Source: Rhizobium sp. R711 | GTDB taxonomy: Bacteria > Pseudomonadota > Alphaproteobacteria > Rhizobiales > Rhizobiaceae | DNA: 64,000 nucleotides | Reading direction: 5' to 3' | Assembly (NCBI RefSeq): GCF_002211365.1 | Contig: NZ_LOKZ01000036.1 | Location: forward strand, 124,001 to 188,000 | Notes under the pieces: model-generated | What the model was told of the DNA's origin: nothing | The model's database searches: none | What the model saw: only the letters and a program-made list of their open reading frames with translations | Part shown: positions 55,196 to 64,000 of the stretch, in pieces | How the letters are laid out: every line of letters begins with the position of its first letter | How positions within the stretch are numbered: position 1 is the first letter of the stretch | Made by a program: the position numbers and the translations under genes

Positions 55196-55656
55196 CAGGC
55201 AATTTCCACGATTGCGTCGATTTCGACAGCGGCGTTCATCGGCAACGCGGCCATGCCGACGGCGGCGCGCGCATGCTTTCCGGCCTCACCGAGGACGCCT
55301 GCGATCAAGTTGGAGGCGCCATTGATGACGAGGTGCTGTTCAACGAAATCGGGCGTCGAGGCCACGAAGCCATTGAGTTTGATGACGCGCTTGATGCGGC
55401 TGAGATCGCCGAGAGCAGACTTTGCCTGGGCAAGAATATTGATGGCACAGAGCTCTGCGGCACGCTGGCCGGTTGCGACGTCGACAGCCTTGCCCAAATG
55501 ACCCGTAATTATTTTGCCGTTCTCGAGCGGTAGCTGCCCGGAGATGTAGAGAAGGTTGCCACTGATGACATAGGGGACGTAGTTTGCGGCCGGTGCGGCA
55601 GCTTCAGGCAGGGATATCCCCATTTCTTTCAGGCGCGCAGCGATTTGATCGGACAT
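55195..55656 (-). CDS. RidA/YjgF family protein
   Basis: A 153-residue RidA-superfamily protein. Conserved segments are YVISGNLLYISGQLPLENGK, KAVDVATGQRAAELCAINILAQ and RAAVGMAALPMNAAVEIDAI. The archetypal enamine deaminase has an Arg near position 105 (R-x-A/V). Here the matching segment HARAAVGMAALP holds an Arg. The start at 55656 follows GAGAGGAAA. It is the first gene of the RidA-GDPD-GNAT-HIT set. Confidence 0.92.
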   Translation of the reverse strand: MSDQIAARLKEMGISLPEAAAPAANYVPYVISGNLLYISGQLPLENGKIITGHLGKAVDVATGQRAAELCAINILAQAKSALGDLSRIKRVIKLNGFVASTPDFVEQHLVINGASNLIAGVLGEAGKHARAAVGMAALPMNAAVEIDAIVEIA

Positions 55657-55793
55657 TTTCCTCTCCGCTTTTGTTGTCAATAGTTCTAAAATTATGCATC
55701 AAGGCTTGGAATCTAGATTGTGACATTTTCGAGCCTCGATTTGGCCGAAAGCGTTCTTATAACATTGCAGGCGAGTTCAACAGGAGATTGTCA

Positions 55794-56630
55794 ATGTTCC
55801 GATCGAGTCTTGCCGCAGTTCTTCTGGCGAGCGTTTCGACGTCCGCCTTTGCGGCTGCGCCAGCGACCAGCGCCGCGATTGCGACTGGCCTCGTCGCTCA
55901 TCGGGCGGTCTACGATCTGGAATTGAAGGATGCCTCCGAGCGCTCCGGGATCTCCGGCATGTCCGGCCGAATGGTCTACGAGTTCGAGGGTAACTACTGC
56001 ACCGGCTTTACCACCAACTTCCGCTTCGTGACGCAGATCGATACGGGCGATGCTGTCCGCGTCAGCGACCAGCAGACGAAGACCTTCGAGAACCTCAAGG
56101 ATCGCCGATTCACTTTCGACACCAAGTCCTTTACCGATGACCAGCTCGACAAAGAGGTCAACGGTGCTGCGCAGGATCAGGCTGAAGGGGTAAAGGTTGC
56201 TCTGACGCAGCCGACCAGCAAGGAACTGCAGCTCGCCGCGAGCCGGTTCCCGACCGAACATATGCTGGACGTGATCGAGAATGCCAAGGCTGGCAAGCGG
56301 CTGTTCGAGGCGCGCGTCTTCGACGGCTCGGATGATGGGGACAAGGCGCTGGTAACGACGACCGTCGTCGGCAAACAGGTGGCGCCTGCGACCGATGAGG
56401 CCGATGCGGGTAATGCGGGAGCCTTCGCGAAGGCCGCCTTCTGGCCGGTCACGATCTCGTATTTCAATGAGAACACAAAGACGGACGCTTTGCCTGTCTA
56501 CCGCATGTCGTTCAAGCTCTACGAAAACGGCATTACGCGTGATTTGACGATGGACTATGGCGACTTTGTTCTAAGCGGCCGGCTTGCGAAGCTCGAACTG
56601 CTCGACAGCAAATCGGCGGCCTGCAAATAA
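55794..56630 (+). CDS. eipB: cell envelope integrity protein EipB (DUF1849)
   Basis: A 278-residue periplasmic protein. The signal peptide is MFRSSLAAVLLASVSTSAFA. The mature sequence GLVAHRAVYDLELKD and the conserved YEFEGNYCTGFTTNFRF identify DUF1849. Cys69 and Cys277 would match the disulfide reported for Brucella EipB, a beta-spiral protein needed for envelope stress resistance. The start at 55794 follows CAGGAGA. It is divergent from the RidA gene. Confidence 0.93.
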   Translation: MFRSSLAAVLLASVSTSAFAAAPATSAAIATGLVAHRAVYDLELKDASERSGISGMSGRMVYEFEGNYCTGFTTNFRFVTQIDTGDAVRVSDQQTKTFENLKDRRFTFDTKSFTDDQLDKEVNGAAQDQAEGVKVALTQPTSKELQLAASRFPTEHMLDVIENAKAGKRLFEARVFDGSDDGDKALVTTTVVGKQVAPATDEADAGNAGAFAKAAFWPVTISYFNENTKTDALPVYRMSFKLYENGITRDLTMDYGDFVLSGRLAKLELLDSKSAACK

Positions 56631-56740
56631 TCGTCGTGGCACGCTCACCGCGACGATTGTCGGTATGTCTAAGCAAACCCTCTCTATGTTAGGAATCCGG
56701 AAGGGCGCTGATTTGGGCGTAACAGTACAGTCGGATTGGA

Positions 56741-57466
56741 GTGAGGAACTTGGCGATACAGCATGGTGTATTGGGTGGTGGACTCGTCGGCATCTCAACC
56801 GGACTGGTCGCGCTGACGTTGTTCTCGAGCGCTCCTGCGTTGGCGTCGAATTGCAGCAGCACGCCGGTGGCAGGCATCGATTGGAGTGAGTGCAGCAAGA
56901 AGAACCTCATGCTGCAGGGGAGCGATTTTCAGGGCGCGAACCTGGCGGATGCCGATCTCACCCTGACCAATCTGAGCGGCACGAACCTGACCTCCGCGAA
57001 TCTGGAAAAGGCAACGCTGGTGCGCGCCTGGTTCACGGGGGCGCAGGCAGGCAAGGCGAATTTCTCGAAGATCGAGGCGTTTCGGGCCGGATTCGAGAAT
57101 GTTTCCGCTGAGGGCGCATCCTTCGCCGGAGCTGAACTGCAGCGCGCCAATTTCAACGGCGCAAAGCTCAGCGGCGCGAATTTCGAGAAGGCCGAGCTCG
57201 GTCGCGCAAGTTTTAATAAGGCGGTGCTGACCGGCGCTAGCTTCTCCCTCGCCAATCTTTCGCGTGCCGACCTCAGTGGCGCCACCTTTGACGGGCCGAT
57301 CGCCCTGGATCGTGCCTTCATGTTTTTGACGCGAATCGAAGGGCTTGATTTGTCCGCCGCAACCGGCCTTGAACAAGAGCAGGTCGATCTCGCCTGTGGC
57401 GACGCTAAGACAAAATTGCCGACAGGCCTTTCCGCGCCGGCAAGCTGGCCATGTGCCTCCGATTGA
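56741..57466 (+). CDS. secreted pentapeptide-repeat protein
   Basis: A 241-residue protein with an N-terminal signal-like hydrophobic stretch (about 9-35) and cleavage near ALA-SNCSS. About 16-18 A(D/N)LXX-type repeats follow (GANLADADLTLTNLSG...), forming a predicted right-handed beta-helix. The C-terminal LDLSAATGLEQEQVDLACGD is common in this group. A Cys pair (Cys38, Cys51) may form a disulfide. The start is uncertain: GTG at 56741 with only GGA upstream. The function is unknown. Confidence 0.82.
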   Translation: MRNLAIQHGVLGGGLVGISTGLVALTLFSSAPALASNCSSTPVAGIDWSECSKKNLMLQGSDFQGANLADADLTLTNLSGTNLTSANLEKATLVRAWFTGAQAGKANFSKIEAFRAGFENVSAEGASFAGAELQRANFNGAKLSGANFEKAELGRASFNKAVLTGASFSLANLSRADLSGATFDGPIALDRAFMFLTRIEGLDLSAATGLEQEQVDLACGDAKTKLPTGLSAPASWPCASD

Positions 57467-57505
57467 CGGAGCGTTGCAGCGTCGCGCCGATACGGCCGGT
57501 CTCCC

Positions 57506-57529
57506 GCGACTTTCTTTGTCGCTTTTTTT
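57506..57529 (+). terminator. Rho-independent terminator
   Basis: GCGAC-TTTCTTT-GTCGC is followed by seven T, 40 bp after the pentapeptide-repeat gene. Confidence 0.88.
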
Positions 57530-57694
57530 GCGGGAAGCCTTGATTTTCCTCGGAAGGGGGGGTAAGGGCACCCGCATTCCACACGTAAGGCATGGGATTG
57601 TCCGGGAGAAATCCGGATGGTTCCGCCCGGTGGCATTCCTCGAAGAGGATGCTGTTAGCCTTGCGGAGGTTCAACCGGAAAAGGATAACAAGGC

Positions 57695-58462
57695 ATGGCA
57701 TTGCCCGATTTTTCTATGCGCCAGCTCCTCGAAGCAGGCGTCCACTTCGGCCACCAGACGCACCGCTGGAACCCGAAGATGAAGCCGTACATTTTCGGCG
57801 ATCGCAACAACATCCACATCATCGACCTCGCACAGACGGTTCCGATGCTGTCGCGCGCCCTGCAGGTTGTCTCCGACACCGTTGCTCGTGGCGGCCGCGT
57901 TCTCTTCGTTGGCACCAAGCGTCAGGCTTCCGAGCTGATCGCTGACTCGGCCAAGCGTTCCGCTCAGTACTACGTCAACTCGCGTTGGCTCGGCGGCATG
58001 ATGACCAACTGGAAGACGATCTCCAACTCGATCCAGCGCCTGCGCAAGCTCGACGAGATCCTGTCTTCGGAACAGTCCGGCTACAACAAGAAAGAGCGCC
58101 TGAACCTCGAGCGCGAGCGCGAAAAGCTCGACAAGGCTCTCGGTGGTATCAAGGACATGGGCGGCACGCCGGACCTGATGTTCATCATCGACACCAACAA
58201 GGAAAAGATCGCGATCGACGAAGCCAAGCGCCTCGGCATCCCGGTTGTCGCAATCATCGACTCGAACTGCGACCCGGACCTGATCGACTATCCGATCCCC
58301 GGCAACGACGACGCCTCGCGCGCAATCGCCCTTTACTGCGACCTGATCTCGCGCGCTGCCATCGACGGTATCGCCCGTCAGCAGAGCTCGTCGGGTCGTG
58401 ACCTCGGTGCATCGATCGAAGCTCCGGCTGAGCCGGCGCTCGAAGGCGAAGCCGAAGCCTGA
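57695..58462 (+). CDS. rpsB: 30S ribosomal protein S2
   Basis: A 255-residue ribosomal protein. MALPDFSMRQLLEAGVHFGH and the WNPKMKPYIFG, LFVGTKRQA and SRWLGGMMTNWKTI segments are diagnostic. The C-terminal tail is acidic. The 165 bp between the upstream terminator and the ATG should hold its promoter and leader. It begins the rpsB-tsf-pyrH-frr run. Confidence 0.98.
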   Translation: MALPDFSMRQLLEAGVHFGHQTHRWNPKMKPYIFGDRNNIHIIDLAQTVPMLSRALQVVSDTVARGGRVLFVGTKRQASELIADSAKRSAQYYVNSRWLGGMMTNWKTISNSIQRLRKLDEILSSEQSGYNKKERLNLEREREKLDKALGGIKDMGGTPDLMFIIDTNKEKIAIDEAKRLGIPVVAIIDSNCDPDLIDYPIPGNDDASRAIALYCDLISRAAIDGIARQQSSSGRDLGASIEAPAEPALEGEAEA

Positions 58463-58473
58463 TAAAAGAAGCA

Positions 58474-58493
58474 GGCGGACCCAGCGGTCCGCC
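58474..58493 (+). terminator. stem-loop between rpsB and tsf
   Basis: GGCGGACC-CAGC-GGTCCGCC lies 12 bp after the rpsB stop. No T run follows, so it may attenuate or stabilise rather than fully terminate. Confidence 0.55.
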
Positions 58494-58706
58494 ATGCTTT
58501 CCAGAGATTGGGAAAAGGCCGCTCGCGACTTTATAAAGTTCGGCGGCCTTGACCGTTTCAGGCGAGGGAATTCAGTCTCTCGCCATTTGAGTTTCGTTAT
58601 GACGCGTCTTTCATCACGCTGTCATACATACAGGTACATTTCGTGCCTCAATCCGGTGCCGCACCGCCTTTAGCGGGCCACCGTTTGAACCGACAAGAGG
58701 AAGCTT

Positions 58707-59633
58707 ATGACCGAGATTACGGCTGCACTGGTGAAGGAACTGCGCGAGAAGTCCGGCGCAGGCATGATGGACTGCAAGAAGGCGCTGCTCGAAAACAACG
58801 GCGACATCGAAGCATCGATCGACTGGCTCCGCGCCAAGGGTATCTCGAAGGCCGACAAGAAGGCTGGTCGTGCTGCCGCTGAAGGCCTGATCGCCATCGC
58901 CGGCGCCGGCCACAAGGCTGTTGTCGTCGAGCTGAACTCGGAAACCGACTTCGTTGCCCGAAACGATGCCTTCCAGGATCTGGTTCGCGGCATCGCCAAC
59001 GTTGCCCTGTCCACCGACGGCACGGTTGAAGCAATTGCTGCTGCAACCTACCCGGCATCCGGCAAGCCGGTCGCCGACACCATCAAGGACGCGATCGCAA
59101 CCATCGGCGAAAACATGACGCTCCGTCGCGCTGCCAAGCTCGAAGTCGAGCACGGCGTTGTTGCAACCTACATCCACAACGCTGCCGGCGACGGCATCGG
59201 CAAGCTCGGCGTTCTCGTCGCTCTGAAGTCGGAAGGCGACAAGGCCGTCCTGACCTCGATCGGCCGCCAGGTTGCAATGCACATCGCTGCGACGAACCCG
59301 CTGGCCATCCGCGCCGAGGAAGTCGACGCTGCCGTTGCCGAGCGTGAGCGGAACGTCTTCATCGAACAGGCCCGCGAATCCGGCAAGCCGGACGCCATCA
59401 TCGAAAAGATGGTCGAAGGTCGTATGCGCAAGTTCTTCGAGGAAGTTGCTCTTCTCTCGCAGGCTTTCGTGATCAACCCCGACCTGACGGTCGGCGCTGC
59501 TGTCAAGGAAGCTGAAAAGGAAGCTGGCGCGAAGATCGAAGTCGTCGGCATGGCACGCCTCCTCCTCGGTGAAGGCGTCGAGAAGGAAGAAAGCGACTTC
59601 GCTGCTGAAGTTGCCGCTGTCGCCAAGGGCTGA
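58707..59633 (+). CDS. tsf: elongation factor Ts
   Basis: A 308-residue guanine nucleotide exchange factor for EF-Tu. It has the TDVGMMDC-type core (ELREKSGAGMMDCKKALLEN), SETDFVARND and the central HIAATNP segments. GAGGAAG precedes the ATG. The codon use is highly biased, like rpsB. It is separated from rpsB by 244 bp that contain a hairpin. Confidence 0.98.
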   Translation: MTEITAALVKELREKSGAGMMDCKKALLENNGDIEASIDWLRAKGISKADKKAGRAAAEGLIAIAGAGHKAVVVELNSETDFVARNDAFQDLVRGIANVALSTDGTVEAIAAATYPASGKPVADTIKDAIATIGENMTLRRAAKLEVEHGVVATYIHNAAGDGIGKLGVLVALKSEGDKAVLTSIGRQVAMHIAATNPLAIRAEEVDAAVAERERNVFIEQARESGKPDAIIEKMVEGRMRKFFEEVALLSQAFVINPDLTVGAAVKEAEKEAGAKIEVVGMARLLLGEGVEKEESDFAAEVAAVAKG

Positions 59634-59655
59634 TCGACCTATACATGTGAAAACA

Positions 59656-59687
59656 GAAGGGCATCGCGTGACAACGCGGTGCCCTTC
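59656..59687 (+). terminator. stem-loop between tsf and pyrH
   Basis: GAAGGGCA...TGCCCTTC encloses an inner CGCGT/ACGCG stem. It starts 22 bp after the tsf stop and is followed by GTGT rather than a T run. Confidence 0.5.
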
Positions 59688-59726
59688 GTGTATCCGGCAC
59701 ACAGCGGTAATATACGAGGAGCCACG

Positions 59727-60449
59727 ATGTCGTCAGAGCCTGTCTACAAACGCGTTCTACTCAAAGCTTCCGGCGAAGCCCTCATGGGCAGCCAGGGATT
59801 TGGAATTGATGTAGCGGTCGCAGACCGCATTGCGGCTGACATAGCCGGAGCGCGGCAGATGGGTGTGGAAGTCGGCGTCGTCGTCGGCGGTGGCAACATC
59901 TTCCGTGGCGTCGCGGTTGCCTCCAAGGGCGGCGATCGCGTCACGGGCGACCACATGGGTATGCTCGCGACTGTCATCAACGCGCTGGCGCTGGCAACGT
60001 CGCTTCGCAAGCTAAACATCGATACTGTCGTGTTGTCGGCCATTGCGATGCCGGAGATCTGCGAGAGCTTTTCGCAGCGCGCCACGCTCTACCACCTGTC
60101 GCTCGGCCGTGTCGTGATCTTCGCAGGCGGTACCGGCAACCCGTTCTTCACGACCGACTCGGCAGCCGCATTGCGCGCAGCCGAAATGGGAGCAGAGGCG
60201 ATCTTTAAGGGAACGCAGGTCGATGGTATTTATTCGGCTGATCCGAAAAAGGACCCTGAAGCGACCCGCTTTGACCATCTGACCCACAAGGAAGTCCTGG
60301 ATAAGGGCTTGGCCGTCATGGACGTTGCGGCAGTGGCCCTGGCACGGGAGAATTCCATTCCGATCATCGTCTTCTCGATCCACGAGAAGGGTGGTTTCGC
60401 TGAAATCCTCAAGGGCGGTGGCCTCAAGACCGTCGTCTCTGATAACTGA
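59727..60449 (+). CDS. pyrH: uridylate kinase
   Basis: A 240-residue UMP kinase of the amino-acid-kinase fold. KRVLLKASGEALMG at the N-terminus, VVVGGGNIFRG and GTGNPFFTTDSAA are diagnostic. GAGGAG precedes the ATG at 59727. A longer frame to 59679 is rejected. It is transcribed with frr 51 bp downstream. Confidence 0.97.
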   Translation: MSSEPVYKRVLLKASGEALMGSQGFGIDVAVADRIAADIAGARQMGVEVGVVVGGGNIFRGVAVASKGGDRVTGDHMGMLATVINALALATSLRKLNIDTVVLSAIAMPEICESFSQRATLYHLSLGRVVIFAGGTGNPFFTTDSAAALRAAEMGAEAIFKGTQVDGIYSADPKKDPEATRFDHLTHKEVLDKGLAVMDVAAVALARENSIPIIVFSIHEKGGFAEILKGGGLKTVVSDN

Positions 60450-60500
60450 TTGAGTGGGCGGCCGATTTGCCGCAGCTTCTACCAAGACGGGAGCAATGAA

Positions 60501-61061
60501 ATGAGTGAAGGCATCGACATCAAGGAACTCAAGCGCCGCATGGATGGCGCAATTTCCGCGTTCAAGCACGATATCGCATCGCTGCGCACCGGCCGCGCCT
60601 CGGCCAACATTCTCGATCCGGTGATGGTCGAGGCCTACGGTTCGCGCGTGCCGCTGAACCAGGTTGCCAACATCACCGTGCCGGAGCCGCGCATGCTGTC
60701 GGTTTCGGTCTGGGACAAGTCGATGGTCAACGCGACCGATCGCGCCATCCGCGAATCCAACCTCGGCCTCAATCCGATCATCGACGGCCAGAACCTGCGC
60801 ATTCCGCTGCCGGAGCTCAACGAGGAGCGCCGTAAGTCGCTGGTGAAGGTTGCCCACGACTATGCCGAGAAAAGCAAGGTTGCGATTCGCCATGTGCGCC
60901 GCGACGGCATGGACGGCCTTAAGAAAGCCGAAAAGGACGGTGTGATTGGGCAGGACGAAAGCCGGGCGCAATCAGATCGTGTGCAGAAGATGACCGACGA
61001 GACGATTTCTGAGGTCGACCGCTTGCTTGGCGACAAGGAAAAGGAAATCATGCAGGTTTAA
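60501..61061 (+). CDS. frr: ribosome recycling factor
   Basis: A 186-residue factor that splits post-termination ribosomes with EF-G. ISAFKHDIASLRTGRASANI and LNEERRKSLVKVAHDYAEK are diagnostic helices. The ATG at 60501 follows GGGAGC. It overlaps no neighbour and lies 43 bp before uppS. Confidence 0.97.
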   Translation: MSEGIDIKELKRRMDGAISAFKHDIASLRTGRASANILDPVMVEAYGSRVPLNQVANITVPEPRMLSVSVWDKSMVNATDRAIRESNLGLNPIIDGQNLRIPLPELNEERRKSLVKVAHDYAEKSKVAIRHVRRDGMDGLKKAEKDGVIGQDESRAQSDRVQKMTDETISEVDRLLGDKEKEIMQV

Positions 61062-61104
61062 GGCGCGCTGCGGCTGCGCCTTGCCTGCAAGAACCGGACG
61101 GGAA

Positions 61105-61851
61105 ATGTCGGAACGAACATTTTTGACTGTGCCAGAACACGTTGCCATCATCATGGATGGCAACGGCCGATGGGCGAAGCAGCGCGGACTTCCGCGCACG
61201 ATGGGACATCGCAAAGGAGTCGACGCCGTGCGCGAAGCCGTGCGTGTGGCCGGCGACGTGGGGATCAAATATCTCACGCTTTTTGCTTTCTCGTCGGAAA
61301 ACTGGCGTCGTCCGGAAACGGAGGTCTCTGATCTCCTTGGATTGCTGAAAGCTTTCATTCGTCGTGACTTGGCGGAACTCCATCGCCAGAACGTGCGCGT
61401 GAAAGTCATTGGTGACCGACACAGCCTCAAGAGTGACATCCTCAATCTTCTCGTGGACGCGGAAGAGACCACAAAGGCGAATACCGCGCTGACGCTCGTT
61501 ATCGCCTTCAACTATGGTTCGCGCGACGAGATCGCTCGTGCCGTGGCAGGCCTTGCACGTGACGTCGAGGCAGGCCGGCTGAGGGCGCAGGACATTTCTC
61601 CTTCGCTGATCAACGCCCGGTTGGATACCGCTGGGATCCCGGATCCCGATCTGATCATCCGCACGAGTGGCGAAGAACGTCTCTCCAACTTCCTGCTTTG
61701 GCAGGCGGCTTACTCCGAGTTCATTTTCGTTCCCGAGTATTGGCCCGACTTCAGCCGGGAAATTTTCTACTCGGCGCTGGAGACTTTCGCGTCGCGCGAC
61801 CGTCGCTTTGGCGGACTGGTGGCACAGACGGCTGCGGCAGTGGGCACCTGA
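61105..61851 (+). CDS. uppS: undecaprenyl diphosphate synthase
   Basis: A 248-residue cis-prenyltransferase that makes the lipid carrier for peptidoglycan. It has the catalytic IIMDGNGRWAKQRG and later DLIIRTSGEERLSNFLLWQ. The ATG at 61105 follows CGGGAAA. The stop codon shares a base with the cdsA start (TGATG), which gives translational coupling. Confidence 0.97.
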   Translation: MSERTFLTVPEHVAIIMDGNGRWAKQRGLPRTMGHRKGVDAVREAVRVAGDVGIKYLTLFAFSSENWRRPETEVSDLLGLLKAFIRRDLAELHRQNVRVKVIGDRHSLKSDILNLLVDAEETTKANTALTLVIAFNYGSRDEIARAVAGLARDVEAGRLRAQDISPSLINARLDTAGIPDPDLIIRTSGEERLSNFLLWQAAYSEFIFVPEYWPDFSREIFYSALETFASRDRRFGGLVAQTAAAVGT

Positions 61852-62684
61852 TGCAGCAGGAGCTGAAGCTACGCATTGTCTCCGGCGTAATTCTCGCCGC
61901 CATTGTTCTGCTCGCCACTTGGTACGGCGGAGTGGCCTTCAGCCTGCTATCGGCATTGATCGGGCTGTTGATCTACTATGAGTGGTCGACCATCACGAAG
62001 CTCGCCACGGAACAGCCGGTCGCCAACGCCGTTGGTTGGATAGGGCAGGCGGCGATCGCAGTGGCCGTCGTTGCTGGTACCTTGGGCTATTCTCTTCTTC
62101 TCCTCGTGCTTTTCTTTCTGATTGCCGTCGGCTTCGTGTTTACGTTGGGCGTGTCGCGCTGGTTTCCCACGGGGGCCGTGTACGCCGGCCTTACAGGAAT
62201 AGCGCTATCGACCATCCGCGGCGCCGACAGTGTCGGGCTCGTTGCGATGCTCTTCGTATTCGCGGTCGTGTGGTCGACCGACATTCTTGCCTATTTTGTC
62301 GGGCGCGCGATTGGCGGCCCGAAGCTGGCGCCGAAGATATCTCCCGGAAAGACATGGTCCGGCGCCATCGGTGGCGCCGTATCCGCGGTGATCGCCGGCA
62401 GCCTGGTTGCCTATTTTGCCTTTCCGGAAAGCGTCGTGCTGGTGGCGCCGGTCGCGTTCATACTGTCAGTCTGTAGCCAGAGCGGCGATCTCTTCGAATC
62501 CTTCATCAAGCGCCGCTTCGGCGTCAAGGATTCGAGCCATCTGATCCCCGGGCACGGCGGCGTCATGGACCGTGTCGACGGGCTCATTTTCGCCTGCTTT
62601 GCGGCGTTCTTGCTAGCTGTGCTTTTTTCGCTGATAAAGGGCGGCGAAATAACGTCGCTCGGTGCAGCCCTGTTCGGCGTATAA
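61851..62684 (+). CDS. cdsA: phosphatidate cytidylyltransferase
   Basis: A 277-residue membrane enzyme that makes CDP-diacylglycerol. About eight helices are followed by the CdsA signature SSHLIPGHGGVMDRVDG. The start overlaps the uppS stop. Longer frames running back inside uppS are shadows. In E. coli dxr (ispC) lies between cdsA and rseP. Here it is absent. Confidence 0.96.
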   Translation: MQQELKLRIVSGVILAAIVLLATWYGGVAFSLLSALIGLLIYYEWSTITKLATEQPVANAVGWIGQAAIAVAVVAGTLGYSLLLLVLFFLIAVGFVFTLGVSRWFPTGAVYAGLTGIALSTIRGADSVGLVAMLFVFAVVWSTDILAYFVGRAIGGPKLAPKISPGKTWSGAIGGAVSAVIAGSLVAYFAFPESVVLVAPVAFILSVCSQSGDLFESFIKRRFGVKDSSHLIPGHGGVMDRVDGLIFACFAAFLLAVLFSLIKGGEITSLGAALFGV

Positions 62685-62712
62685 TGTCTGCAAAGGCTGG
62701 CGGAAAGATCAG

Positions 62713-63846
62713 ATGCTTGGCTTGACCGGTATATTGGCGTTCCTGACGGGCTATATCGTGCCCTTCGTCCTCGTCTTGTCGTTGCTCGTCTTCGTGCACG
62801 AGATGGGGCACTATCTTGTCGGGCGCTGGAGCGGCATCCGGATATTGGCGTTCTCGATCGGCTTTGGTCCGGAACTCATCGGCTTCACGGACAAGCAGGG
62901 AACCCGCTGGAAGCTTTCATTGATACCGCTTGGCGGCTACGTCCGCTTTTTCGGCGACGAGGACGTATCGAGCAAGCCCGATGACGACAAGATCGCCGCG
63001 ATGTCGGAAGAAGACCGCGCGCGTTCGTTCGCTGGCGCGAAGCTGTGGAAGCGCGCCGCAACCGTAGCTGCCGGCCCGATTGCGAACTTCATCCTTGCGA
63101 TTGCGATTTTTGCAGTTCTTTTCTCGATCTACGGCCGATCGATCGCCGATCCTGTTGTCGCGGAAGTCAAGCCGGGCAGCGTCGCGGCTGAGGCCGGCAT
63201 CGCGCCGGGCGATCTGCTGATCGCCATTGATGGCACGAAGGTAGAGACCTTCGATGACGTGCGGCGCTACGTCAGCATTCGGCCCGAGCAGCGGATCATT
63301 GTGACGATTGAGCGCAACGGCGAGAAGCTGGATGTGCCCATGGTGCCGGCCCGGACTGACATGACCGATCAGTTCGGCAACAAGATCGAAATCGGTCTTA
63401 TCGGTATCGTTACGAACCAGGAGGTCGGGCACTTCCGGGTGCAGACCTATTCGCCGCTGGAGGCGGTCAAGGAAGGCGCGATCCAGACCTGGCACATCGT
63501 AACCGGGACTTTCAAGTATATCGGCAATCTGGTCTCCGGTTACATGAAGCCCGACCAGCTTGGCGGACCGATCCGCGTCGCACAGGCTTCCGGCCAGATG
63601 GCGACGTTGGGCGTTGCAGCTTTGCTGCAGCTTGCTGCTGTCTTGTCGGTTTCTATCGGATTACTGAACTTGATGCCGGTACCGGTACTTGATGGCGGTC
63701 ATTTGATGTTCTATGCGATTGAAGCGGTTAGGGGAAAACCGTTGGGTTCTTCTGCCCAGGACATTGCGTTCCGCATTGGCTTGGCGATGGTTTTGAGCTT
63801 GATGGTTTTTGCCACCTGGAACGATATAAGTGCTTTAATTGGCTGA
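62713..63846 (+). CDS. rseP: RIP metalloprotease RseP
   Basis: A 377-residue site-2 protease. Zinc motif HEMGH lies at residues 29-33 in the first helix. One PDZ domain spans about 140-215 (VAAEAGIAPGDLLIAIDG). The last catalytic Asp is in PVPVLDGGH (about 326-330). It cleaves anti-sigma factors and signal-peptide remnants in the inner membrane. A frame extending 17 codons upstream is rejected because ATG 62713 has GGAAAG. bamA would normally follow beyond the right edge. Confidence 0.95.
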   Translation: MLGLTGILAFLTGYIVPFVLVLSLLVFVHEMGHYLVGRWSGIRILAFSIGFGPELIGFTDKQGTRWKLSLIPLGGYVRFFGDEDVSSKPDDDKIAAMSEEDRARSFAGAKLWKRAATVAAGPIANFILAIAIFAVLFSIYGRSIADPVVAEVKPGSVAAEAGIAPGDLLIAIDGTKVETFDDVRRYVSIRPEQRIIVTIERNGEKLDVPMVPARTDMTDQFGNKIEIGLIGIVTNQEVGHFRVQTYSPLEAVKEGAIQTWHIVTGTFKYIGNLVSGYMKPDQLGGPIRVAQASGQMATLGVAALLQLAAVLSVSIGLLNLMPVPVLDGGHLMFYAIEAVRGKPLGSSAQDIAFRIGLAMVLSLMVFATWNDISALIG

Positions 63847-64000
63847 TTGCCGGACGAGGGAAAATTACCGTTTATTTACGATGTTTCAAAGCTGTAGTGG
63901 CGAATGCGTCACGCTTTGAAATGAAGTAAACAGAAATTAACTTGCTCCCTTGCTTGTATGTCAAAAGCGGGTAAAACGACACACGTGGCCGGAATCGGGG
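63847..64000. other. intergenic region after rseP to the window end
   Basis: 154 bp without an ORF. It likely belongs to the leader of the next gene, expected to be bamA from conserved order. AT-rich tracts (TTTATTTACG, AAATTAAC) may include a promoter. Nothing is assigned. Confidence 0.4.

Overview
The window looks like a chromosomal segment of an alphaproteobacterium of the Rhizobiaceae, most like Sinorhizobium/Ensifer. This is inferred from recalled family traits, not from a database search. The signs are a high-GC coding style, a fused SecDF, the aapJQMP amino-acid transporter divergent from metC, a class I phaC, DUF1127 mini-proteins, EipB, a folate-dependent TrmFO, and the order rpsB-tsf-pyrH-frr-uppS-cdsA-rseP. 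No insertion sequence, prophage, integrase or CRISPR array was seen. Most of the window is core genome.

Layout. 1-7.8 kb: the edge of a minus-strand gene, then yajC-secDF and three small-to-medium genes (Mth938-like, squalene/phytoene-synthase-like, membrane-anchored unknown), then a peroxide/persulfide cassette (1-Cys peroxiredoxin, persulfide dioxygenase-rhodanese fusion, GDCCxxC protein). 7.1-12.3 kb: methyltransferase, trmFO, PPOX-type flavin protein, GST, LysR regulator, small unknown. 12.5-13.8 kb: two DUF1127 mini-genes and an upstream small RNA with anti-Shine-Dalgarno loops. 14-17.6 kb: DUF2157/GDYXXLXY membrane pair, tRNA-Leu(TAG), trigger factor. 18-24 kb (minus): B12-type radical SAM protein, sthA, a phosphatase, a decayed radC with three in-frame amber codons, and map. 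About 1 kb of repeat-rich, gene-free DNA follows.

24.9-37.7 kb: DUF2778 protein, O-methyltransferase-like gene, phaC, lipoprotein, aminotransferase, hom, recJ, a frameshifted secreted-protein gene, tRNA-Glu(TTC), a second methyltransferase and a small secreted protein. 37.8-48.6 kb: aapPMQJ, metC, FAD monooxygenase, NDUFS6-like zinc protein, hydrolase, cysE, DUF3126, DUF3597 and a phasin. 48.8-57.5 kb: clpS-clpA, PAP2 phosphatase, HIT, GNAT/FemAB-like, GDPD, RidA, eipB and a pentapeptide-repeat protein. 57.7-64 kb: the rpsB...rseP translation/envelope run, cut off where bamA would be expected.

The most interesting signal is at 12.6-13.8 kb. A minus-strand RNA has three hairpins whose loops carry CUCCUCCUCCC- or CCUCCC-type anti-Shine-Dalgarno sequence, and it lies upstream of two DUF1127 genes. 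Its promoter and that of one DUF1127 gene carry the same palindrome (TGCACTGCA on the coding strand) at exactly the same distance from a YTATAT -10 box. A related palindrome (TGCAATGCA) sits in front of the phasin gene. This suggests one regulator, perhaps a PhaR-like repressor linked to polyhydroxybutyrate, controlling a storage-granule protein, small RNA-associated proteins and an anti-Shine-Dalgarno sRNA.
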